A DNA stretch of 10,698 nucleotides from Oscillospiraceae bacterium (GCA_017394475.1 JAFPYQ010000194.1:1-10698), one strand, 5' to 3'. Positions 1-6,263 are shown, counted from the stretch's first letter. The notes: a model not told the origin generated them from the sequence alone. Made by a program: numbers and translations.

Positions 1-174
1 CATGACAAGATCAGTATTCCCTGCTTTTCCTATACCGTTCACCCACCTGCCACGGGGTATACTGTCAAGATATGACTGCGGGATCATCCCCTTGTATGCA
101 TACTTCCAGCTTTGCTCATATATATCGCTTATTGCGTACAGATCATCATTTTCATTTATATATCTGATCTCCAT
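1..174 (-). CDS. GNAT-family N-acetyltransferase, N-terminal part (cut by the window edge)
   Basis: Reading leftward from an ATG at 174-172, the frame stays open for 58 codons to base 1, so only the N-terminus is present. It begins MEIRYINENDD, followed by DIYEQSWKYAYKGMIP and a DSIPRGRWV segment. That arrangement (beta1, alpha1 with a conserved W-x-x-A-Y/F-x-x-I/M-P turn, then alpha2) is typical of GNAT acyl-CoA-dependent acetyltransferases such as the RimI/YhbS-like group. The acetyl-CoA-binding loop lies beyond the edge, so substrate and activity cannot be judged. A good ribosome binding site, AAGGTGG, lies four bases before the ATG (179-185). The start is 24 bases after the stop of the P-loop kinase-like gene, so the two are very probably co-transcribed. 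The gene is not in the plus-strand frame that also happens to be open here. Family assignment is from motif memory only. Confidence 0.75.
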   Translation of the reverse strand, partial: MEIRYINENDDLYAISDIYEQSWKYAYKGMIPQSYLDSIPRGRWVNGIGKAGNTDLVM

Positions 175-198
175 ATTTCCACCTTCGTAACTACAGGG

Positions 199-864
199 CT
201 ATTCAAGCCCGAAATGCCTTGCAAGGGTCGCTAATACCTCTTCACGGGTATCCTTCCCGTCATCCTCCCGGACAAGGGTGAAAAAACCGCTCTGAGCATA
301 CTCATCATAATGCTTTTTGCTGTTTATCAGTGCCAGTCCCTCACGGTAATTCTTCATGACCGCCTCCGGGTCATCACAGCTGTTTATGACGCCCAGAATG
401 AACTGCTTCTCCTCATCATCGCGGTCAAAAAAGCGGTCAACGCTCATGCTCTGCGGCGCCAGCATCACCGCCACATGGTCGTAGTCGCTTATCTCATGCA
501 GAAGGTCAAGGGGGATGTTGGTATCCACGATGATCTTCCCTTTTCCCGAAAGGGATATGAGCTGCGTTATCTCAAAGCCTGCCGCTTCCTGCTTTACGCC
601 CATTATCCAGCGTTCGTATTCCTCCGGGCTGCGTGTAACGAAATCCTTCCAGTCCGAAAGTCCCCGTATATAGCAAAGATCGGGCTGGATATCCGGCTCT
701 GCCACCTGTGATGATATCTCCATATCGTAATTCTCACCGCAGAAGATCATGCCGTACCTTTCGGAAAGCATCCTCACCGCAGTGGATTTGCCTGCATAGG
801 CTGTCCCTGTGATAAAATACACATTTTTCAGATAGTGGCGTATTATATTGTTTTCTATATTCAT
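199..864 (-). CDS. P-loop kinase-like / small AAA-type ATP-binding protein of unknown substrate
   Basis: This 221-residue soluble protein has a clear Walker A loop, GTAYAGKST (residues 20-28), directly after a hydrophobic beta strand (VYFIT), as in shikimate kinase- or nucleotide kinase-like P-loop folds. A probable Walker B strand is KIIVD (residues 110-114), and an Arg/Asp-rich segment at residues 143-153 (DRFFDRDDEEK) could be the lid that closes over ATP. Size and order of elements fit a small-molecule kinase, but nothing identifies the phosphate acceptor, so no specific function is given. AAGGAAG lies three bases before the ATG. The gene is first in a two-gene operon with the GNAT acetyltransferase and is reached from the promoter at 1009-1037 through a leader of roughly 135 nt. 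A plus-strand frame at 310-711 is an antisense shadow. Confidence 0.8.
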   Translation of the reverse strand: MNIENNIIRHYLKNVYFITGTAYAGKSTAVRMLSERYGMIFCGENYDMEISSQVAEPDIQPDLCYIRGLSDWKDFVTRSPEEYERWIMGVKQEAAGFEITQLISLSGKGKIIVDTNIPLDLLHEISDYDHVAVMLAPQSMSVDRFFDRDDEEKQFILGVINSCDDPEAVMKNYREGLALINSKKHYDEYAQSGFFTLVREDDGKDTREEVLATLARHFGLE

Positions 865-1003
865 ATACTTCCTTTATTCGGTGACCCGATCGGTAAAGAT
901 AGTTCCGGAAATGGTCCTGACCGTCAGCTCCATCTTCGCATCAAGAGCGGAGCAGGGCTTAAACCATTCCCACTTCGCATAACTCCCTGATAAAAACTGT
1001 TAT
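865..1003 (-). other. Leader of the kinase/GNAT operon with coding-like open frames
   Basis: This is the probable 5' untranslated region between the minus-strand promoter and the kinase start. It is GC-richer than the repeat array beside it. One minus-strand frame is open from just after a TAA near 1001 down to a TAA at 874-876, about 41 codons, with codon choice like the neighbouring genes. Its only ATG (933-931, 19 codons, starting MELTVRTISG) has no ribosome binding site. A second frame is open from an ATG inside the last repeat (1082-1080) to a TGA at 926-924. Neither start is supported, so a decayed gene end, part of a dispersed intergenic element or a structured leader are all possible. 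Confidence 0.35.
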
Positions 1004-1008
1004 TATGC

Positions 1009-1037
1009 ATTTTACCATATTCGGAAAGGATAGTCAA
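1009..1037 (-). promoter_or_regulatory. Sigma-A promoter of the kinase/GNAT operon
   Basis: On the minus strand, TTGACT (1037-1032) is followed by a 17-base spacer and TAAAAT (1014-1009). This is a near-consensus vegetative promoter pointing at the P-loop kinase gene, with transcription expected to start near 1002. The -10 box runs straight into AAAATGCATA, the core sequence of the repeat array that lies 26 bases upstream of the -35 box, which hints that the same factor may touch both. Confidence 0.7.
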
Positions 1038-1062
1038 GGAAAAATCTACGGGCAGACAGATG

Positions 1063-1184
1063 CAATACCCCAAAATATGCATTTTCTTACGAACTCAATA
1101 CCCTGAAATATGCATTTTCCAGAAAAAACAATACCCCAAAATATGCATTTTTCACCAAAACCAATATCCTGTTTTATGCATTTT
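1063..1184. repeat. Four-copy direct repeat, 23-bp units at an exact 33-bp period
   Basis: Units start at 1063, 1096, 1129 and 1162, each 23 bases, separated by unrelated 10-base spacers. Copies 1 and 3 are identical: CAATACCCC followed by AAAATATGCATTTT. Copy 2 differs at two bases (CTG for CCA). Copy 4 is more diverged (CAATATCCTGTTTTATGCATTTT read in two pieces: CAATATCCTG, then TTTTATGCATTTT). The 3' half contains the palindromic ATGCAT core. A partial copy with the same TTATGCATTTT end lies at 1003-1013, over the -10 box of the kinase promoter. The array lies between the dapL terminator and that promoter. The 33-bp spacing is close to three helical turns, so copies face the same side of the DNA, as in iterons or operator arrays. 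A 10-base spacer rules out a CRISPR. Confidence 0.9.
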
Positions 1185-1201
1185 CTATTGACAAGAATGT
1201 T

Positions 1202-1238
1202 AAAAGCTATCCTCATCACAACAGATGGGATAGCTTTT
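1202..1238 (-). terminator. Intrinsic terminator after dapL (structurally bidirectional)
   Basis: An 11-bp perfect stem, AAAAGCTATCC (1202-1212) with GGATAGCTTTT (1228-1238), continues after one bulged base into CATC/GATG (1214-1217 with 1224-1227), leaving a six-base loop. Read on the minus strand it ends in TTTT and lies about 17 bases beyond the dapL stop codon, so it should end the ANTAR-dapF-dapL transcript. The A and T flanks make it symmetrical, but no plus-strand gene ends nearby. Confidence 0.85.
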
Positions 1239-1255
1239 CTGCACTGAAACTGCGG

Positions 1256-2455
1256 TTATGATATGCTCCTAAGTCTCCTCATGGCCTCGGCTGTCTTTTC
1301 ATGAGTCGAGAAAGCAGTGAGGCGGAAATATCCTGCGCCGTTCCTTCCGAAGCCCTCGCCGGGGGTGCCTACTACCTGTATATTGTTCAGCAGATAGTCG
1401 AAATATTCCCATCCGCCCATGCCCTTCGGGCATTTCATCCATATATAGGGTGAGTTTTTCCCTCCGGTGTAGGATATACCCAGTGAATCCAGGGTATCGG
1501 CTATTATGCGGGCATTCTCCTTGTAGTATTCGATGTTTTCCTTGATCTGTGCCTGACCTGTTGGGGTGAAGACTGCCTCTGCCGCCCTCTGCACAGGGTA
1601 TGAAACGCCGTTGAACTTGCTGCCCTGTCTGCGGGCCCACAGATCCGCAAGGCACACCTCGCTGCCATCGGAAGCCCTGACTATCAGTTCATCTGGTATC
1701 ACCGTATATCCGCAGCGTGTTCCTGTAAAACCTGCAGTCTTGGAAAGGGAGCACATCTCTATGGCACATTTTCTCGCACCCTTTATGCAGAATATGCTCC
1801 TGGGTATATCCTCATCGGATATGAATGCCTCATAGGCGCTGTCATAGATGATGACAGCCTCGTTTTCTATGGCGTATGCCACCCATTCTTCAAGCTGTTC
1901 CCTTGTATACGCCGAGCCTGTCGGATTATTGGGCGAACACAGATATATTATATCCGCATGGATGCTTTTATCGGGCATTGCAGCAAATCCGTTGCCCTCA
2001 TTGGAATCTATATAGGTGACCTCTCTGCCGCACATAAGGTTCGTATCCACATATACGGGATATGCAGGGTCTGTCACAAGGACTGTGTTCCCGTTGCCGA
2101 AAATATCGGTTATATTCCCGCAGTCTGCCTTTGCGCCGTCATTTATGCGTATCTCATCCGCCTTTACATCCGCACCGAATGATCGGTAATACTCTGCTAT
2201 GGCATTTTTCAGGAAATCATAGCCCGTTCCCGAATCCTCATATCCCCGGAAGGTCTCTGCCCTGCCCATCTCATCAGCGGCTTTTTTCATTGCCTCCACC
2301 ACAACAGGAGCAAGGGGGCGGGTAACATCGCCTATACCCATCCGTATGAGCTCTTTATCGGGATGTGTCTGTCTGTAGGCTGCAAGCCGCTTTGCAATGT
2401 CTATAAAAAGATAATTCTTTTTCATGGATAAAAAACTCTCATTTATCCTGACCAT
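1256..2455 (-). CDS. dapL: LL-diaminopimelate aminotransferase
   Basis: This PLP-dependent class I/II aminotransferase makes LL-2,6-diaminopimelate directly from tetrahydrodipicolinate using glutamate (EC 2.6.1.83), bypassing the succinylase, acetylase and dehydrogenase branches of lysine synthesis. With the start chosen here it is 399 residues, the usual family length. It opens with the family-typical MVRINESFLSMKKNYLF. Visible signatures are SPNNPTG (174-180), the PLP-contacting aspartate in IIYDSAY (D205) and the Schiff-base lysine in SLSKTAGFTGTRCGY (K239). The frame extends 20 codons further upstream to 2515, but the ATG at 2455-2453 has AGGTGA a few bases before it and matches the family start, so the longer form is rejected. 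It follows dapF by 84 bases on the same strand and is closed by the terminator at 1202-1238. The product acts in the cytoplasm as a homodimer in characterised relatives. Confidence 0.95.
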   Translation of the reverse strand: MVRINESFLSMKKNYLFIDIAKRLAAYRQTHPDKELIRMGIGDVTRPLAPVVVEAMKKAADEMGRAETFRGYEDSGTGYDFLKNAIAEYYRSFGADVKADEIRINDGAKADCGNITDIFGNGNTVLVTDPAYPVYVDTNLMCGREVTYIDSNEGNGFAAMPDKSIHADIIYLCSPNNPTGSAYTREQLEEWVAYAIENEAVIIYDSAYEAFISDEDIPRSIFCIKGARKCAIEMCSLSKTAGFTGTRCGYTVIPDELIVRASDGSEVCLADLWARRQGSKFNGVSYPVQRAAEAVFTPTGQAQIKENIEYYKENARIIADTLDSLGISYTGGKNSPYIWMKCPKGMGGWEYFDYLLNNIQVVGTPGEGFGRNGAGYFRLTAFSTHEKTAEAMRRLRSIS

Positions 2456-2513
2456 GCAGATCACCTCATAAACAAATGTCAGAGAAAGTAAGTAAAATGA
2501 ATGTTTCCTGCGC

Positions 2514-2546
2514 ACATCAGCCTTTATCTGATGTTTTCCTCAGATA
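2514..2546 (-). promoter_or_regulatory. Two mutually exclusive hairpins at the dapF-dapL junction
   Basis: In the minus-strand transcript, one 7-bp stem pairs the bases of 2540-2546 with 2525-2531 (TATCTGA/TCAGATA, 8-base loop) and spans the dapF stop codon. A second 7-bp stem pairs 2528-2534 with 2514-2520 (ACATCAG/CTGATGT, 7-base loop). They share bases 2528-2531, so only one can form at a time. Neither is followed by a U-run, so neither is an intrinsic terminator. A role in RNA stability or in dapL expression is inference. Confidence 0.4.
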
Positions 2547-3379
2547 TCGACTTCACCGTCAAACACGAACTCTGCCGTGCCCCTCATAAGGACCGTCCTG
2601 TCGGACTTCACTGTGATGAAAAGGTCTCCGCCACGCAGATGTATGGTATTCTCCACATTCTCTCTGAAAAGGCCGTTCAGCACACAGGCAGAGGCTGCTG
2701 CACACGCACCCGTCCCGCAGGCAAGAGTCTCTCCCGAGCCCCGCTCCCATACTCTCATCTTCGCGGTATTCCCGTCTGTTATCCTTATAAATTCCGTATT
2801 TATCCTGTCCGGGAAAAGGGGATGAAACTCAAAGGCTCTGCCGGTCTTTTCAAGGGGGATATCATCGGGATCAATGTCGGATATGACCACGCAGTGAGGA
2901 TTTCCCATGGAAACGCAGGTCACGGTGTATTCCCTGTCAAGGACGGTGATCTTCTGCGCGATAAAGCTCTCTCCCTCTGCTGTGACGGGTATCAGTGCAG
3001 GATCGGTGATATATTTCCCCATATTCACCAGCACAGACTTTACCTTTCCGTCTTCGGGGAACAGTTTCAGATATTTTATACCGCTGTTGGTCTCCAGGCT
3101 TATCTCCGTTTTGTCGGTGAGCCCTCTGTCATAGACGTATTTTCCGATACATCTTGTGGCATTGCCGCACATTTTTGCCTCACTGCCGTCGGCATTGAAT
3201 ATCCTCATCCTGAAATCGGCATTTTCCGACGGAAGTATCATCACGATACCATCCCCGCCCACTCCGAAATGGCGGTCGCTCAGGGCTGTCGAAAGTTTTT
3301 CGGGATCGGCGATGTTCTGTTCAAGGCAGTTGAAATAAATATAGTCGTTGCCTATGCCCTGCATTTTCGTGAATCTCAT
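2540..3379 (-). CDS. dapF: Diaminopimelate epimerase
   Basis: DapF is a cofactor-independent epimerase that converts LL- to meso-diaminopimelate (EC 5.1.1.7), the immediate lysine precursor and a peptidoglycan cross-linking residue. The 279-residue length is normal for the family. The two catalytic cysteines are visible in their hallmark settings: C71 in MCGNATRC (residues 70-77) and C221 in ACGTGA (220-225). Substrate-contacting segments are also present: GIGNDYIYF near the N-terminus, SDRHFGVGGDG (34-44) and the MGNPHCV loop (158-164). The ATG at 3379 is preceded by AGAGG at a good distance. The gene begins 17 bases after the ANTAR gene stops and is followed by dapL, giving adjacent enzymes for two consecutive steps. 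The large plus-strand frame over it (2501-3403) is an antisense shadow. Confidence 0.96.
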   Translation of the reverse strand: MRFTKMQGIGNDYIYFNCLEQNIADPEKLSTALSDRHFGVGGDGIVMILPSENADFRMRIFNADGSEAKMCGNATRCIGKYVYDRGLTDKTEISLETNSGIKYLKLFPEDGKVKSVLVNMGKYITDPALIPVTAEGESFIAQKITVLDREYTVTCVSMGNPHCVVISDIDPDDIPLEKTGRAFEFHPLFPDRINTEFIRITDGNTAKMRVWERGSGETLACGTGACAAASACVLNGLFRENVENTIHLRGGDLFITVKSDRTVLMRGTAEFVFDGEVDI

Positions 3380-3396
3380 ATCAATGACCTCTGGTC

Positions 3397-3966
3397 TCAG
3401 TAGCGGAGCTCATAGGTCTTTAGCACTTCAAGTGCTGCATCATACAGTGGTATCTGCCTGTCCATGGCTCTTTTCTGCAGGATGCGGTGCGCATCGTTCT
3501 CCGTTACCTTCAGGTATTCTATCAGGACGCATTTTGCGCGGTAGATCAGCTTGTCCTCATCAATTTTGCGGATAAGCTCATCATTTTTCCTCCGTGCCTC
3601 GTCCATATCCTTTTTGAGCGCCACCATCCTGCCGATTATATTTGCCGCCAGTGATGATGCGGAGTTTTTCGGCAGTATGGTAAGACCCAGCCCCACCGTT
3701 TTTGAACACACCTCGTCATATATCTTCGAGGGAGCAAATATTATCTGTTCCGAGCAGCATTTTGACGATATGTACACACAGGTGTCCAGCCCGAACTCAT
3801 TTGCAAAGGGGAGAACGGACAGTATTATATCAAAGCTGCTTCTGACAGCAGTCTTCCTGACATCGGTACTGTCGGAAACGGTCACGTCATCTACCCCGAC
3901 ACTGCCGAGTATGCGCCTGAGAGCGGCTGTCATATCATCATTTGTGCATATTATAAGTGCATTCAT
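3397..3966 (-). CDS. ANTAR-domain RNA-binding regulator with a degenerate receiver domain
   Basis: The C-terminal part (about residues 137-186 of 189) is a clear ANTAR domain, as in AmiR, NasR and EutV: RAKCVLIEYLKVTENDAHRILQKRA, written here as two joined pieces RAKCVLIEYLKV and TENDAHRILQKRA, then a helix with DAALEVL. ANTAR proteins bind paired-hairpin RNA and prevent transcription termination. Before it is a probable coiled coil (about 110-140). The N-terminal 100 residues look like a response-regulator receiver, but where FDIILD would carry the phosphorylated Asp the sequence is FDIILS (S50), so ordinary phosphorylation control seems lost. I chose the ATG at 3966, which begins the first receiver strand (MNALIICTND). 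The ATG at 3999 adds 11 residues but would leave only about five bases of leader after the promoter. Neither start has a convincing ribosome binding site. The gene heads the dapF-dapL operon. Confidence 0.8.
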   Translation of the reverse strand: MNALIICTNDDMTAALRRILGSVGVDDVTVSDSTDVRKTAVRSSFDIILSVLPFANEFGLDTCVYISSKCCSEQIIFAPSKIYDEVCSKTVGLGLTILPKNSASSLAANIIGRMVALKKDMDEARRKNDELIRKIDEDKLIYRAKCVLIEYLKVTENDAHRILQKRAMDRQIPLYDAALEVLKTYELRY

Positions 3967-4011
3967 CGTATAAACAGGTGGTGATCTCTTTCTGATCATT
4001 CAGCAGAGTAT

Positions 4012-4040
4012 ATTCTATCATATCTGAATATGGTTGTCAA
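4012..4040 (-). promoter_or_regulatory. Promoter of the ANTAR-dapF-dapL operon
   Basis: On the minus strand, TTGACA (4040-4035), a 17-base spacer and TAGAAT (4017-4012) form a near-perfect sigma-A promoter. Expected initiation is near 4004, about 38 bases before the chosen ANTAR start. No terminator-like hairpin is visible in this short leader, so no antitermination target of the ANTAR protein is evident here. Confidence 0.75.
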
Positions 4041-4164
4041 GAGAAAATGCAGGATTTGTTTCTCAAACTTGCAAAAATCATCATATTTCACAATTATCAT
4101 AGTTATTCTTCGCGTTTTTATGAAAGATGATGTATACAGTATATGCAAATCCAGGTATTTTAAT

Positions 4165-4192
4165 GTCTCTCCCTCCGTGTGAAGGAAGAGAC
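4165..4192 (-). terminator. Possible weak terminator after the MATE gene
   Basis: Nine-base arms, 4165-4173 (GTCTCTCCC) and 4184-4192 (GGAAGAGAC), can pair with one G-U wobble around a 10-base loop, starting 10 bases beyond the MATE stop. On the minus strand the hairpin is followed by ATTAAAATACC rather than a solid T-run, so termination may be weak. Some read-through toward the ANTAR operon is possible. Confidence 0.45.
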
Positions 4193-4201
4193 TTTACAGG
4201 A

Positions 4202-5560
4202 CTACTCGGTCTCTTCCGCTTTGACGATGGATTTGCTCGCCCATCGTCCGCTTTTATACCTTATAAGTCCGACTATGGCAGTGAACAGCCATGTTATGCT
4301 GGTGGTGAACCATATACCCCAGAAGGAAAATGCGGGTATTTTCGGCAGCACAGCGGAAAGACCGCAGCGCCCTATCACCTCTGCGATACCGTTTAGCAGA
4401 GCATAGCCCGTGTCACCCGAGCCGTTGAGGAATCCCCTGACGGTATAGATGAGCCCCAGCGCCCAATAGCAGCTGCCCGTTATCAGGAGCGCCTTTGAGG
4501 TTATATCTATAACAGCCTCATCGGTGACGAATATCCCTGCGATATATCTGCCCAACAACATGAACAAACCTGCCTCGATAAATGCCATCACCGTTGATAT
4601 GGCAATGGTGGAATGCAGCCCCTTCACCGCACGATCCTTCTTTTCCGCACCGATGTTCTGCCCCGTGAATGTGGATATGGCGGTGCTTATGGATGCAAAG
4701 GGCTGGTGGACGAACTGCTCTATCCTCATGGCTATGGTATATGCTGCCATTACTGTGCTGCCGAATCCGTTGGTGACGCGCTGCAGCCATGCCATTGATA
4801 CGGATATGAGGCCGAACTGCAGTGCAACGGGGATGCCCGTTCTTATGCACAGGAATATCATATCACGGCTGATATGCTCTTTTTTCCATTCCACTCTGAT
4901 GAGCCTGCCGTCCTTGAAGCACCATATTATACACAAAGCGGCAGATATGCCCTGGGAGATGACAGTTGCCAGCGCCGCACCTGCAACACCCATGCCGAAG
5001 CCCACCACAAACAGGAAATCAAGTCCTACATTTATAACGCTCGATATTATCAGGAACACCAGCGGCGTCTTTGAATCGCCCAGAGAGCGCATTATGGCGT
5101 TTATCCAGTTATATGCCGCCACGCACACGGTACCGCCGCAGGCTATGCGCATATATGTAGCAGCGGTCATCACAAGTTCATCCGGGACTTTCAACACTTT
5201 CAGGATAGGTACTGCGAGCATCACCGATATGATGCTGGTGAGCAGCCCGAAAAACAGTGTAACAAGAGCCGAACAGACCACGGAGCTGTTGAGCCTTTTC
5301 TTGTTGTTTGCCCCGAAAAACTGGGATACTATGATGCCCGCACCTGTGGAAAGACCCATGCAGACGGTAAAGAAAACGAACGTTACCGAGCCCGTGGCTC
5401 CCACTGCCGCCAGGGCATCACCGCCCAGCACTCTGCCCACGATGGCTGTATCTACTATATTATAGGTCTGCTGGAGGATATTGCCTCCGAGCAGGGGCAG
5501 TGCAAAGCGGATGATATGCCCTGCTTCACTGCCTGTTGTCATATTCTGTGTTTTTGCCAT
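4202..5560 (-). CDS. MATE-family efflux transporter
   Basis: This 452-residue integral membrane protein has the length and alternating hydrophobic pattern of a 12-helix MATE (multidrug and toxic compound extrusion) antiporter, built from two six-helix bundles. The N-terminus carries the family signature: FALPLLGGNILQQTYNIVDT followed by AIVGRVLGGDALAAVGATG (about residues 18-57). The second half has the matching PLQF-type region, with ALQFGLISVSMAWLQR and a G-x-N-x-GA motif (TGQNIGAEKKDRA). Members export cationic drugs, dyes or metabolites by Na+ or H+ exchange; the substrate cannot be read from the sequence. The start has a strong site, AAGGAG, in front of ATG and its own promoter at 5639-5667. 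Plus-strand open frames over it, including 4524-5465, are antisense shadows. NorM/DinF subgroup membership is not resolved. Confidence 0.93.
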   Translation of the reverse strand: MAKTQNMTTGSEAGHIIRFALPLLGGNILQQTYNIVDTAIVGRVLGGDALAAVGATGSVTFVFFTVCMGLSTGAGIIVSQFFGANNKKRLNSSVVCSALVTLFFGLLTSIISVMLAVPILKVLKVPDELVMTAATYMRIACGGTVCVAAYNWINAIMRSLGDSKTPLVFLIISSVINVGLDFLFVVGFGMGVAGAALATVISQGISAALCIIWCFKDGRLIRVEWKKEHISRDMIFLCIRTGIPVALQFGLISVSMAWLQRVTNGFGSTVMAAYTIAMRIEQFVHQPFASISTAISTFTGQNIGAEKKDRAVKGLHSTIAISTVMAFIEAGLFMLLGRYIAGIFVTDEAVIDITSKALLITGSCYWALGLIYTVRGFLNGSGDTGYALLNGIAEVIGRCGLSAVLPKIPAFSFWGIWFTTSITWLFTAIVGLIRYKSGRWASKSIVKAEETE

Positions 5561-5638
5561 ATTGTCTCCTTCATGAATGTCGTGATCTCTCCGTTCCTTA
5601 CACGGGGATGAACGATCGTCCTTTATCCGTATCTAATG

Positions 5639-5667
5639 ATTATATCACAGAGCTGCAAGCATTTCAA
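5639..5667 (-). promoter_or_regulatory. Promoter of the MATE gene
   Basis: Minus-strand TTGAAA (5667-5662), a 17-base spacer and a perfect TATAAT (5644-5639) give a strong sigma-A promoter. Initiation near 5632 leaves a leader of about 70 bases before the MATE start. No obvious operator or riboswitch was recognised in that leader. Confidence 0.75.
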
Positions 5668-5806
5668 GCTATAATTTGTTTCCGAATGTTCAAAAACATA
5701 CTTTGTGTATACGTTTTCTGCGGATTTGTTCATAAATTATGGTTGATTTTTTTCTGCTGTCATGGTAAAATGTATGATGTGTTTTTATGTCTGTTCATAA
5801 AACAAG

Positions 5807-5836
5807 AAAATCCCCTCACTGTTGGTGAGGGAAAAG
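5807..5836 (-). terminator. Intrinsic terminator after the small membrane protein gene
   Basis: A perfect 7-bp stem CCCTCAC/GTGAGGG (arms 5813-5819 and 5825-5831) with a 5-base loop is flanked by T-rich and A-rich bases. On the minus strand it is followed by GATTTTCTTGTTTT. It starts about 10 bases beyond the stop codon at 5847, so it ends that transcript and separates it from the MATE gene. Confidence 0.85.
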
Positions 5837-5846
5837 GGTGTGTTTA

Positions 5847-6263
5847 TTATTTTTTTACAGCAAAGGAGCTTATCTGATAAAGAATATAGCCTCCTATTCC
5901 AGTCAAGATAATTACGATAATAAACCACTTTATGAAACTTAAAGTGCGTGCAGTTTGTGTTTTTTCGCCTACAACACATTCAATTACTTTATAATAATCT
6001 ATATCTTCCTTTTCTAATACTTTACAATAATAATCATTTTGTATCATAGCTCCATAACTATTTTGTGAGCTTACATAACTATTTACTTCATACGCTGTAC
6101 AATCTGTATAAACTCGATCTTCATCTTCGTCATAAAACGCACTGACAGGTCCTATATATTTGACATTTAATTCTTCGGCATCACAAAACACTGCACTCAC
6201 TGGACTTTTGAGTTGTGATTTCACAGATTTCTTTACAGTTTTATAAAATTTTTCATAATTCAT
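5847..6263 (-). CDS. Small membrane-anchored protein of unknown function
   Basis: This 138-residue protein has a soluble N-terminal domain and one strongly hydrophobic segment near the C-terminus (about residues 109-129, FIKWFIIVIILTGIGGY and following), ending in a short KK tail. There is no N-terminal signal peptide, so it looks tail-anchored, with the orientation undetermined. The soluble part has the pattern VKSQLKSPVSAVF (14-26), then SYVSSQNSYGAMI (62-74) and a short beta strand. From memory, this KSP-x-x-A ... QNS-Y/F-GA arrangement recurs in small domains of uncharacterised Firmicute membrane and lipoproteins, but I cannot name a family. AGGGG lies seven bases before the ATG. The gene is much more AT-rich than its neighbours and ends at a strong terminator, which suggests an independently acquired unit. 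Its promoter may be the one at 6708-6735, over 400 bases away. Confidence 0.7.
   Translation of the reverse strand: MNYEKFYKTVKKSVKSQLKSPVSAVFCDAEELNVKYIGPVSAFYDEDEDRVYTDCTAYEVNSYVSSQNSYGAMIQNDYYCKVLEKEDIDYYKVIECVVGEKTQTARTLSFIKWFIIVIILTGIGGYILYQISSFAVKK

Noticed and set aside
2..190. A 62-codon plus-strand frame at the left edge
   Set aside because: The minus strand here encodes a recognisable GNAT N-terminus with a good ribosome binding site.
924..1082. A 52-residue small protein on the minus strand starting inside the last repeat unit
   Set aside because: No ribosome binding site precedes the ATG, the frame crosses a strong promoter on the same strand, and equivalent frames in other repeat units hit stop codons.
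1063..1184. CRISPR array
   Set aside because: Repeats are regular, but the spacers are only 10 bases, there are four units, and no cas gene is present.
1188..1216. Plus-strand promoter from TTGACA at 1188-1193
   Set aside because: No -10-like hexamer lies at 15-19 bases, and the next sequence is the dapL terminator; no plus-strand gene follows.
2456..2515. Longer dapL start giving 419 residues
   Set aside because: The extra 20 residues are not typical of DapL and lie upstream of a clear ribosome binding site that serves the ATG at 2455.
2501..3403. A 300-codon open frame on the plus strand
   Set aside because: It lies exactly antisense to dapF, whose catalytic cysteine motifs are unmistakable. 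It has no ribosome binding site and no recognisable domain.
4524..5465. A 313-codon open frame on the plus strand
   Set aside because: It is antisense to the MATE transporter; the encoded peptide has no coherent membrane pattern or motif.
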